Below are positions 56,872-64,000 of a stretch of DNA of 64,000 nt, piece by piece. The position numbers and the translations under genes were made by a program. This stretch comes from CBDESM01 sp965242485 (GTDB taxonomy: Bacteria > Chloroflexota > Dehalococcoidia > Bin125): positions 1-64,000 of the forward strand of contig CBDESM010000002.1 in NCBI GenBank assembly GCA_965242485.1. Reading direction: 5' to 3'. The notes beneath the pieces were generated by a model. That model was not told where the DNA came from. It worked only from the letters and a program-made list of their open reading frames with translations, and did no database searches. The first letter of the stretch is position 1. Every line of letters starts with the position of its first letter.

Positions 56872-57651
56872 CTAGGAATCGGGGCAGTTCCGTTGCGGAA
56901 GCAGAATGACGCCGTCGCCGGGCGTGCCGAAACCCTCAATGCGTTCGCCGGCAGCGGCCCAAGCCGCGACGTACGCGCAGAGCAGCGCGTCAAGCTTGTC
57001 CTCGCGGGCTTTGAGCGCACTGGTCTTCAACTTCGGATTGGGCTCGCGGAGCAGGTCGTCGAGAACCTTGTTGCAACCCAGCCGCAGCTCGGCGCCCTTG
57101 CCGCCGAGATGCTGGCGAATCTCCTTGACGAGCTCCGTTTGACCAGCCTGCCTCGCTGCAACGTCACCCGTCTTGTACTTGATGATGCGACCGCGACGGA
57201 ACAGCTCGATCGTCGCGGGATGCGGGTACGTCTCAAAGACGACGCGGGGGCCTTCAATCCCGTCCGGGTCTTCAACGAACGCAGCATTGGGCTGCTTCGC
57301 CAGCGCCACCAGCGCGTTCACGAGCTCCGGTCCTCGCGGTTCTGAGCCGTATTGCGCGAGGCTGCGTCGGCTGGCGGGACGGGCGCCGGCATGTTTGGTG
57401 ACGTAACGGCTGCTCACCGCACGGTCGGCATCGCGGCTCCCCCTGTCCCGACAGACGACCAGTGGAGCGTCGATGGCGACGGTCCAGTTCCCGCGCTCGG
57501 GGTCGATCCACTTCACGATGTCGTCGGTCTCACAGATCAGATTGAGCCGGTTCAGCACCAGCTTGCCTTTCTCGTACACGAGCTCGGCGCAGCCGCTGCA
57601 ATTCCCTTCACTCCACGCAAGATCGATCCCGATCAGCCGTCGCTCGCTCAT
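56872..57651 (-). CDS. DUF429 family predicted RNase H-fold protein, copy C
   Basis: 259 residues from ATG 57651. Acidic positions expected of the RNase H-like fold are present: GIDLAW (about 8-13), VAIDAPLVV, VFETYPH and a late DALLCAYVAAW. DUF429 proteins are predicted nucleases of unknown role. Its start overlaps the stop of the preceding fusion gene (ATGA), so it is coupled to it. Last of a run of three DUF429 genes. Confidence 0.78.
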   Translation of the reverse strand: MSERRLIGIDLAWSEGNCSGCAELVYEKGKLVLNRLNLICETDDIVKWIDPERGNWTVAIDAPLVVCRDRGSRDADRAVSSRYVTKHAGARPASRRSLAQYGSEPRGPELVNALVALAKQPNAAFVEDPDGIEGPRVVFETYPHPATIELFRRGRIIKYKTGDVAARQAGQTELVKEIRQHLGGKGAELRLGCNKVLDDLLREPNPKLKTSALKAREDKLDALLCAYVAAWAAAGERIEGFGTPGDGVILLPQRNCPDS

Positions 57652-60098
57652 GTGCTCCTCCTCTGCGCATTCGGCAGGATCGTCACGCCTTCGCCGGCGA
57701 CGCCCAGCGCTTGGATCTCCCGTCGCGCATCGACCCAAGCCGCGGCGTATGCGCAGATCAGCGCTTCCAGGCGGTCGCCTCGATCCCTCAGCGCGTCGTC
57801 CGGCAGCGACCGCGCCGGCGCGTGCAGCAGTTCGCCCAAAACGCCGCTTTCTTGCAGCCGCGGGCCCGCCTTCCCGCTGCAAAGATGCTCCCGGATCGCG
57901 CTCGCCAACTCCTGCTGCCCCGCCTGCCGGGCCGGCGCGGCGCCTCGCCCGTATTGGATCGCGCGGTCGAGCCCGAACAGTTCGATCATCGCCGGCCGCG
58001 CCGACGTCTCCATAACGGCGCGTCGCGTGCCGGTCCGCGACGGGTTCTCCAGCAGCCGCCCGCGATGCCGCTTCAGCGCGTCCAGCAACCGCCCGCCCCG
58101 GTGATCCTGCCCCAGCTGCTTCAGGTTCGCGCGGTACGGATGCACCCCGTAGCGCTTGTACGACCGTCCCGCCTGTTTGTCCGCCTCACGCCGTCCGTCC
58201 TCGTTGCGCACCACCAGCGGCGCTTCCACCGCCACGATCCAGTCGCCCCGATCCGGCTCGATCCAGCGCGCGATCTCGTCCACCGTGCGCACCAGATCGA
58301 TCCGCTTCAGTACCAGCTCCTCGTCCTGCCAGGCCAGCTCCGCGCACCCGCTCGCGTGGTTCTCCCCCCGCGCCAGCGCTACCCCGATCAGCCGCCGCGT
58401 CTCCGTCCGACCACCCTGCCGCCCTCCGCCGCCCGCATCCTGTCGCTGCTGTTCCTTGGACTCCGGTGCCGCCGCGGAATCGTTCCGTTCCTCCTGCAAA
58501 GCCGCCAAAACGAAACCCTCTGCACCGGGCGCTTGGGGCTTCCGAGCTTCAGGCGCCGCGGCAGGCTCGCGCTTCGCAGCAGCAGGCAACCCGCCTTCCG
58601 TCGCCTTGTTCGGCTGCTGCGGACTCGGCCGTGCCGGCACAGTTCCCGAAGTGCCCGCACCGTCGCCCGGACGTTTCGGTGCGGCGCGTACCGGCGCCGG
58701 AGGAGGCGCGGCCGCGGGCGGCGGCGCAGCCTCGTCGGCTGCCGCGGCTTCGCGGCGGCCAGGCGTCTCGGACTGCGCCGGCGACATCGGCGCGGCTCGA
58801 TCAGATCGTCCGTGCCCCCGGCCTCCGTCTGCCTCACCGAGCCGGAAGAACTCGGTGCAGTGTTTGGCGAAGTGGCCCTCCTTGGAGCCGATGCCGTACA
58901 CGTCTTTGCCAGCGGAGCGCACTGAGTTCGCGGCACCGCTGAAATCGCTGTCGTTCGTCACCAGGCAGACGGCGTCGATATCCGCACGCTGCGCGAGGCC
59001 TCCCGCATCCGCGCTTATGTAGTTGTCGGCGGTGTTCTTGCCCTTGGGCGTGCGGTCGACCTGAAACTTGCGGATCCCGAGGCGCTGGCATGCCTCGGCC
59101 CAGGACTTCGATCTCTCATTCGACCAGTCGGCGTAGCCGTTCCGCTGGACCACTTGGCCGAGACCGGCTGCGATCTCGAGGATCCGGGCAGCGTGGCGGG
59201 GCGACTCGTTCTCGCAATCAATCAGCAGCGCGATCCTGCGCTCATCCCGGGGCTTGGGCGCGGGAGCCGATACGGCCCGCCTGCCTGTCCGCACCGCCGT
59301 TCCGCGCCCGCCCGCGACGCCGGACTGCCGGGCGCCGCGCCGAATCCCCCGCACCTGGGGCACGACCATCACGCCCGCTCCGACCTCGCCCAGTCCCTGC
59401 ATGGGCCGGCCGGCATCGAGCCAAGCGGCCATGTACGCGCTGATGAGGCCGTCCAGCAGGTCTTCCCGGTCCTCCAGGGCGCGGCCGCGCAGCGGCACGT
59501 CCGGCTCGCTGAGCAGTTCTTCGAGCGCGGCATCCGAGCGCAGCCGCGGGTCTGCCCGCGGCCCGCAGAGATGCTCGCGGACGTGCTCAACCAGCTGGCG
59601 CTGCCCCCGGCGCTTGAAGTCGTCCGTGCCTTTCTTGTACTTGACGATCCGGTCCAGCCCGAACAGCTCGACTGTCACGATGTGCGGATACGTCTCGAAG
59701 ACCAAGCGCGGTGCGGCGAGCGCAGCCGGGCCCTCGACCAGCCGCCCGCCGTTCGGCTCCGCGGCGAGCATGCGCAGCAGCCGCCCGCCGCGGTGGTTCT
59801 CGCCGAACCGATCGAGGTTGGCCGGATACGCCCCCGCGTGGAACCGCATGTAGAACTCGTCCGCCTGCGCATCAGCCGCCCGCGGCCCCGTCTGGTTGCG
59901 GATCACCAGCGGCGCATCGATCGCGACCGCCCAATCCCCCCGCTCCGGCTCGATCCACGCGACGATGTCCTCCAGCGGATGAAGCAGGGCCAGCCGCGAC
60001 AGTCTCAGCTCCCCGCCGTCCCGAACCAGCTCCGCGCACCCGCTCGGATTCCGCTCCCCCCAAGCCAGATCCACCCCGATCAACCGTCGCTCGCTCAT
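57648..60098 (-). CDS. DUF429-NYN-DUF429 fusion protein
   Basis: 816 residues. Residues 1-250 form a DUF429 domain with GVDLAWG, VAIDAPLVI, VFETYPH and LDGLISAYMAAW intact. An NYN (PIN-like) domain spans about 285-430, with LIDCEN, TADNYI and TNDSDF acidic residues. A Pro/Ala-rich linker of ~130 residues leads to a second DUF429 domain (about 572-816) that is degenerate: GVALAR replaces GVDLAW, LEALICAY replaces LDAL, and FETYPH is METSAR. The fusion links two predicted nuclease folds and a dead-looking copy in one chain. Coupled by ATGA to the following DUF429 gene. Confidence 0.8.
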   Translation of the reverse strand: MSERRLIGVDLAWGERNPSGCAELVRDGGELRLSRLALLHPLEDIVAWIEPERGDWAVAIDAPLVIRNQTGPRAADAQADEFYMRFHAGAYPANLDRFGENHRGGRLLRMLAAEPNGGRLVEGPAALAAPRLVFETYPHIVTVELFGLDRIVKYKKGTDDFKRRGQRQLVEHVREHLCGPRADPRLRSDAALEELLSEPDVPLRGRALEDREDLLDGLISAYMAAWLDAGRPMQGLGEVGAGVMVVPQVRGIRRGARQSGVAGGRGTAVRTGRRAVSAPAPKPRDERRIALLIDCENESPRHAARILEIAAGLGQVVQRNGYADWSNERSKSWAEACQRLGIRKFQVDRTPKGKNTADNYISADAGGLAQRADIDAVCLVTNDSDFSGAANSVRSAGKDVYGIGSKEGHFAKHCTEFFRLGEADGGRGHGRSDRAAPMSPAQSETPGRREAAAADEAAPPPAAAPPPAPVRAAPKRPGDGAGTSGTVPARPSPQQPNKATEGGLPAAAKREPAAAPEARKPQAPGAEGFVLAALQEERNDSAAAPESKEQQRQDAGGGGRQGGRTETRRLIGVALARGENHASGCAELAWQDEELVLKRIDLVRTVDEIARWIEPDRGDWIVAVEAPLVVRNEDGRREADKQAGRSYKRYGVHPYRANLKQLGQDHRGGRLLDALKRHRGRLLENPSRTGTRRAVMETSARPAMIELFGLDRAIQYGRGAAPARQAGQQELASAIREHLCSGKAGPRLQESGVLGELLHAPARSLPDDALRDRGDRLEALICAYAAAWVDARREIQALGVAGEGVTILPNAQRRST

Positions 60099-60176
60099 CG
60101 CGCCCTCCCGCGCCGCCCCCGGCGCGACGCCGAATCTACATCTACAGAGGTGGCGGGCGGCTGCTGTGCTACGGGG

Positions 60177-60944
60177 TCAGAACAGCCGCGCGGCGGCGGC
60201 GCGCAGCATCGGCGCGATCATCACGCCTGCTCCGATTTCGCCCAGCCCTTGCAGCGGGCGGCCGGCGTCGGCCCAGGCCGATGCGTAGGCGCAGACCAGC
60301 CCGTCCAGCAGATCCTCGCGGCGCTTCAGCGCCTTCCCCTTCAATTCCGGATCCGGCGCGCGCAGCAGATCGTCGAGCTCATCGCCGAGCAACAGGCGCG
60401 GCTCGGCGCGCTCGGCGCAGAGATGCCGGCGGATGGCATCGGCCAGCTCCTGCTGGCCCGCCCGGCGCTGCTTGACCCGGCCCTTCTTGTACTTGATCGT
60501 GCGCTCCAAGCCGAACAACTCAACCATCGCCACGTGCGGATAGGTCTCGAACGCCAAGCGCCGCCCGGCGATCCCGCCGGCCTCCTCGACCAGCTCGCAG
60601 CCGCACTCCTCCAGCGCCCGCAGCAGGCGTCCGCCGCGGTGATCCGCGCCCAGCAGCTTCAGGTTGGTCGGATAGGCCCCGGCCTCGTATTTGCGGTAGC
60701 GCGCGCTCGCCTCCGCATCGGCCGCGCGCCGGCCGGTTTCGTTGAGCACGACCAGCGGCGCGTCCACGGCGACGATCCAATCGCCGCGCTCCGGATCAAT
60801 CCAGTCGGCGATCTCCCCGTCCGACCAGAGCAGATCCATGCGCTCCAGCGCCAGCCCGCCCTCCTTCCACCCGAGCTCGACGCACCCGCTCCCGTTCCGC
60901 GCGCTCCAAGCCAGATCGATCCCGATCAACCGGCGCTCGCTCAT
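60177..60944 (-). CDS. DUF429 family predicted RNase H-fold protein, copy A
   Basis: 255 residues. GIDLAW, VAVDAPLVV, AFETYPH and LDGLVCAYASAW carry the expected acidic residues. First of three DUF429 genes; its ATG overlaps the stop of the YkgJ-like gene (ATGA), and the fusion gene starts 78 bases later. Closely related to the other copies, so likely tandem duplication followed by fusion. Confidence 0.78.
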   Translation of the reverse strand: MSERRLIGIDLAWSARNGSGCVELGWKEGGLALERMDLLWSDGEIADWIDPERGDWIVAVDAPLVVLNETGRRAADAEASARYRKYEAGAYPTNLKLLGADHRGGRLLRALEECGCELVEEAGGIAGRRLAFETYPHVAMVELFGLERTIKYKKGRVKQRRAGQQELADAIRRHLCAERAEPRLLLGDELDDLLRAPDPELKGKALKRREDLLDGLVCAYASAWADAGRPLQGLGEIGAGVMIAPMLRAAAARLF

Positions 60945-61417
60945 GCCCTCCGCTCCTGCAGGCGCCGGATCGAGTCCACCAGTTCGTTCCAGTCAGTCTG
61001 CGAAAGGGGTTCGCCGATGAAGCCGGGGCAGGCGGGGTCGCGGAGGAGCAGGGGGAGTTCGCCTTCGGCGTCGGAGACCGTGTGGAGCATGAAGGGGTAC
61101 TGGCGGCAGCCGTCGGGGCGCGCTTCGTAGGCGGAGCAGCGCAGGCCTTGCAGGAGCGCGCAGGTTCCCTCGGCGTCCTGGCGGAGCAGCGCCAGCGACG
61201 CCCGTTCTTCGACGGAGTCCGCCGCTCCGGCCTCCGTCAAGCGCAGGATTTCCTCTTCGGAGACGTCGACGCGGTAGGGGGCGCGGCAGCAGAGCGCGCC
61301 GCACTCGTCGGCGATGCAGGTAAATGCGGGCGTGCCGGGCAGGACCAAGCGCTCGGAAGCGCCTGGGGCGAACGCTTCGGCGGCCGCGGCGAGCCGTTCG
61401 CGCAGGCGGGACCGCAC
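60941..61417 (-). CDS. YkgJ-family cysteine-cluster protein
   Basis: 158 residues from GTG 61417, which directly follows the previous stop. Cysteine clusters ADECGALCCR, EGTCALLQGLRCSAYEARPDGCRQYPF and DPACPGF are typical of the YkgJ (zinc/iron chelating) family, some members of which modify proteins. Lies between the radical SAM enzyme and the DUF429 run, with overlapping starts on both sides. Confidence 0.8.
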   Translation of the reverse strand: MRSRLRERLAAAAEAFAPGASERLVLPGTPAFTCIADECGALCCRAPYRVDVSEEEILRLTEAGAADSVEERASLALLRQDAEGTCALLQGLRCSAYEARPDGCRQYPFMLHTVSDAEGELPLLLRDPACPGFIGEPLSQTDWNELVDSIRRLQERRA

Positions 61418-62884
61418 CTAGCCGGCGGCGTCCGCGCCGAGCAGCGTGGCGGCGACGGGGCGCGACCAGGGCGAGCCCTCTTCGGCGAGCAGTTCGCGCA
61501 GGCGCGGTTCGTAGAAGAACTCGTCGCCCTCGGCCGGCTCCAGCTCGTCGAGCCAGGAGGCGCTGGCGTTGTACTTGGCGAAGAACGGGCGCCCGACCCA
61601 TTCCGGGTCGCGGCCCTGCAGGAAGCGCAGCACGATCAGGCGCTCGCCGGCGTGCTCGGCCTCGCCCAGCACCTGCACCTTGCCCGGGCCGGCCGACATC
61701 GAGGGGCCGCGTACGGTGCGGGCGACGCCGCTGACCGTGCGGTAGGCCTCGCGGAAGATGCGGGCGCACTCGACCAGCGGGATCTCGAAGTAGCGCTTGG
61801 CGCCGGTGTCGCGGGCGACGAAGAGGTAGTAGGGGACGCAGCCGTGCTGGGCCTGCTCGCGCCACATCTCGGAGAGCAGGGCCGGGTCGGCGTTGATGTG
61901 CTTGAGCAGCGGCGTCTGGGTGCGGATCTGGGCGCCGGTCTCGCGGATGCGGCGGACGGCCTCCTGCGCGGCGGCCGTGTCCAGCTCGGCCGGATGGTTG
62001 AAGTGCGCCATCAGCGCCAGCTGCAGGCCGCGCCCGGTCACCTCGCGGAAGAGGTTGAGCAGGTCTTCCGCGTCGTCGTCGTAGAGGAAGCGGTGCGGCC
62101 AATAGGCGATCGCCTTGGAGCCGATCCGGATCGTGCGCAGCTCGTGGCCGGCGTCGGCCGCCAGCAGCGGCTCGATGTACTGGCGCAGGTTCTTGGTCCG
62201 CATCACCAGCGGGTCGCCGCCGGTGAAGAGGATGTCCGACAGCTCCGGGTGCGCCGCGACGTAGCGGGCGAGCAGGTCGGCCTCGCGCATGGCGAATTTC
62301 TTGCCCTCGAGGCCGACGAACTGGGGCCAGCGGAAGCAGAAGGTGCAGTAGGCGTGGCAGGTCTGCCCCTGCGAGGGGAAGAAGAGCGCCGTCTCGCGGT
62401 ACTTGTGCTGCATCCCCGCCAGCGCCTGGCCGTCGAGCGAGGGCATGTTGTGCTCCATCTGCCCGGCGGGGTGCGGGTTCAGCTCCATCCGGATCTCGTC
62501 CGCGATCGTCTTCCGCTCGCGGCTGGAGAGGTCGGCGGCGAGCGCGGCCTCCATGCGCTCGAACTGCTCGGGCGCGAGCATGCCCCGCTGCGGGAAGGTG
62601 AGCCGGAACATGCCGTCGTCGGGCGCCGCGTTCCAGTCGATCAGGTGGTCGACGACGTAGCGGTTGGACTTGAAGGGCAGCACGTTGCCGACCACGCGGG
62701 CGGCGTGGCGGACCTCTTCGGGCATGTCCCGCATCTGCGGCAGCTGCTCGAAGTTGTGCAGGTTGACGACTTGGTAGTCCTCCGACGCGAAGTCGTCCGC
62801 GGAGCCGAAGGCCGCGTTGGGCGCGGAATCCGGCGGGGCCTGGTCAAGTGCCTGGTCGTCGGCCATCTTCACGAGCGTCGTCAT
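61418..62884 (-). CDS. kamA: Lysine 2,3-aminomutase family radical SAM enzyme
   Basis: 488 residues from ATG 62884, with an AGGAG site upstream. The radical SAM cluster motif is CHAYCTFCFR at about residue 178; TGGDPLVM and the PLP-binding region near GKVQVLG fit KamA-like aminomutases. Length is slightly above the usual 420-470. The name is from family; the substrate might be lysine, beta-lysine or another amino acid. Heads an operon with YkgJ-like and DUF429 genes. Confidence 0.83.
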   Translation of the reverse strand: MTTLVKMADDQALDQAPPDSAPNAAFGSADDFASEDYQVVNLHNFEQLPQMRDMPEEVRHAARVVGNVLPFKSNRYVVDHLIDWNAAPDDGMFRLTFPQRGMLAPEQFERMEAALAADLSSRERKTIADEIRMELNPHPAGQMEHNMPSLDGQALAGMQHKYRETALFFPSQGQTCHAYCTFCFRWPQFVGLEGKKFAMREADLLARYVAAHPELSDILFTGGDPLVMRTKNLRQYIEPLLAADAGHELRTIRIGSKAIAYWPHRFLYDDDAEDLLNLFREVTGRGLQLALMAHFNHPAELDTAAAQEAVRRIRETGAQIRTQTPLLKHINADPALLSEMWREQAQHGCVPYYLFVARDTGAKRYFEIPLVECARIFREAYRTVSGVARTVRGPSMSAGPGKVQVLGEAEHAGERLIVLRFLQGRDPEWVGRPFFAKYNASASWLDELEPAEGDEFFYEPRLRELLAEEGSPWSRPVAATLLGADAAG

Positions 62885-63031
62885 TTGGTGGCTCCTCTCC
62901 GCGCGGACGCCGCGATCCACGCGATCCGCGTTACGTCAACCGCTTATGACACTAGCACCGCGAGGCCCCGCCCGGCATCAACGATCCGTGAACTCGTCCC
63001 TGCCCCGTACGCTCGCGGCAAAGGATCAATT

Positions 63032-63364
63032 GTGCCCCCACAGCGTTTCCTCAACCCCGACTTGCTAAGAGTGACCGCGCACGCGCAGGATCGAATGGCC
63101 GCGCATGGCATTCATGTGGACGATCTGCACGCCGTGTACCGGGATGACCCGGCCCGCATCCCGCAGAAGCCGAAAGTGGAGTGGCGCGAGGGGAGCGGCC
63201 GCCGGATCCGTCCGCGCCGCCTCAGAGTAGTCGGGCGCGACGCGCAGCACCGCTTGCTGACGCTTATCATTGAAGGACCGGACGAGAGAGGCGTCACCAG
63301 CCTCGTCACTGTGTTCCCGACGGCCAATGACGATGAAATCAACCGATACTGGCAGTCCCGATAA
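63032..63364 (+). CDS. DUF4258-like toxin candidate
   Basis: 110 residues from GTG 63032 (AAAGGA upstream). THAQDRMAAHGIHVDDL and a basic middle RIRPRRLRVVG, then LLTLIIEGPDERG and TVFPTANDDEI, resemble small RNase-type toxins of the DUF4258/BrnT-like group. The next gene overlaps it by 38 bases, as toxin-antitoxin pairs often do. Toxicity is not shown. Confidence 0.6.
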   Translation: MPPQRFLNPDLLRVTAHAQDRMAAHGIHVDDLHAVYRDDPARIPQKPKVEWREGSGRRIRPRRLRVVGRDAQHRLLTLIIEGPDERGVTSLVTVFPTANDDEINRYWQSR

Positions 63365-63626
63365 GCAACACTCGGCTCCGGTCGACGACCCGGATGCGGA
63401 GTTCTACGAAGATGACGACAGCATTGAGGTCCTGCTCGGCGATGTGCAGCGCTGGGGCTTCGAAGTGATCTTCGGCGGCGACGAGTTGGCCCGGCTCGGC
63501 CCGATGCACCGCAGCTCCGGGCAAGACACGTTCAGCACCTTCGTCCACGACCTCGCCATGCAGGCCGTCGCCGACTGGGAAGCAGAACAGGCGGATGAAC
63601 CCGCTGCAGCCACCGCCGCCGACTGA
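63327..63626 (+). CDS. Antitoxin-like partner protein
   Basis: 99 residues from ATG 63327 (ATG 63333 also possible). Acidic N-terminus, then FGGDELARLG and a helix ending VADWEAEQ. The next two small genes look like paralogues. Overlap with the toxin candidate suggests a neutralising partner, but the fold is not recognised. Confidence 0.55.
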   Translation: MTMKSTDTGSPDKQHSAPVDDPDAEFYEDDDSIEVLLGDVQRWGFEVIFGGDELARLGPMHRSSGQDTFSTFVHDLAMQAVADWEAEQADEPAAATAAD

Positions 63627-63663
63627 CCATCAGACAGCCCACCACGGCTTGACGCAACTCAGC

Positions 63664-63897
63664 ATGACCGACAACCGCGCGATCCTCCCGGCCGAAGATG
63701 AAATGCCCGAATACGTCGCGCCGGAAGATCCGATCTTCGTGTTCGAAGTCGAGTTCAGCGGCGATGAGGTCGAGCAGCTCGGCCGGATGCTCCGCGACGA
63801 CGGCAACCCGCTCGTCAACGACTACCTCCGCAACTTGGCGCTCGAAGCGATCCGCTCCTGGGAGCGGAAGCAACCGGCGGCCACAGTCGCGGACTAG
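63664..63897 (+). CDS. Paralogue of the antitoxin-like protein
   Basis: 77 residues from ATG 63664. FSGDEVEQLGRMLRDDG followed by NYLRN-like and AIRSWERK helix parallels the preceding gene. No separate toxin lies before it, so it may be a duplicated or orphan antitoxin. Confidence 0.5.
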   Translation: MTDNRAILPAEDEMPEYVAPEDPIFVFEVEFSGDEVEQLGRMLRDDGNPLVNDYLRNLALEAIRSWERKQPAATVAD

Positions 63898-63930
63898 TCG
63901 TCTGCTGGCCATCGCTTGACAGATTCACGC

Positions 63931-64000
63931 ATGAACGCCGAGAACGCCCGGCCAGCCGCCGATGAGACCAGCCTGCTCATCGACATCCGCTTCCGGGGCG
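63931..64000 (+). CDS. Partial third small paralogue (cut by window end)
   Basis: ATG 63931 begins MNAENARPAADETSLLIDIRFRG, stopping at the window edge. The IDIRFRG end resembles the strand before GDE in the two preceding small proteins, suggesting a third copy. Confidence 0.4.
   Translation, partial: MNAENARPAADETSLLIDIRFRG

Overview
This window is high-GC bacterial DNA, densely packed on both strands. The gene content fits Chloroflexota, perhaps Dehalococcoidia-like: many Uma2-family genes, DUF885, small CxCGC proteins, and secreted Ig-like proteins sharing a C-terminal module. An inositol-lipid gene set (inositol-phosphate synthase, a CDP-alcohol phosphotransferase, PatA-like and PimA-like enzymes) is more typical of Actinomycetota, so the phylum call is tentative.

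The standout region is 2651-8995 on the minus strand. Two ferritin-like (R2-like) proteins are followed by four consecutive DsbA-like thioredoxin-fold genes. In each DsbA-like gene the first cysteine of the CxxC active site is an in-frame TGA, giving UxxC motifs (UPHC, USGC, UGSC, UPFC). Each reading frame stays open and homologous on both sides of the TGA. In each, a stem-loop with a 5-nt loop starts 18-19 nt after the TGA. I read this as a tandem array of four extracytoplasmic selenocysteine oxidoreductases with bacterial SECIS elements. A remnant of a fifth copy lies between two of them. TGA is an ordinary stop elsewhere in the window, and prfB (RF2) carries the classic CTTTGAC programmed-frameshift site.

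Layout: 1-2433, end of an unknown gene, DUF885 peptidase-like protein, NYN nuclease-like protein. 2651-8995, selenoprotein and diiron operon. 9146-15552, recF, a VWA/MoxR-ATPase pair, a K+ channel with TrkA domains, a zinc-ribbon membrane protein. 15572-21412, methylmalonyl-CoA epimerase, diacylglycerol-kinase-like protein, PEP-utiliser-like protein, secreted protein. 21540-24603, unknown protein plus a two-component system. 24732-31591, two Uma2 genes, rpsU, PatA-like acyltransferase, ino1, inositol phosphatase family, thioredoxin-fold proteins. 31631-33123, a DNA methyltransferase-HNH fusion preceded by 14 copies of AAGTC that set the frame, so it is probably phase variable and OFF as sequenced from its best start. 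33196-35152, three tandem near-identical Uma2 genes. 35165-43252, peptidase-MA-like protein, prfB, folD, CDP-alcohol phosphotransferase, another Uma2, thioredoxin-like protein, LLM oxidoreductase, PimA-like glycosyltransferase. 43275-51253, four cell-surface proteins. 51507-56819, thiolase, enoyl-CoA hydratase family, small zinc-binding-type proteins, Uma2, methylmalonyl-CoA mutase. 56872-62884, a run of four DUF429 domains (one protein is DUF429-NYN-DUF429) with a YkgJ-type protein and a lysine 2,3-aminomutase-like radical SAM enzyme. 63032-64000, a DUF4258-like toxin candidate with a small paralogous partner family.

The epimerase and mutase point to a propionyl/methylmalonyl-CoA route. Ino1, the phosphatase, the CDP-alcohol enzyme, PatA-like and PimA-like proteins could together make phosphatidylinositol-mannoside-like lipids. 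No selA, selB, selC or selD is visible here, so the Sec machinery must be looked for elsewhere in the genome.
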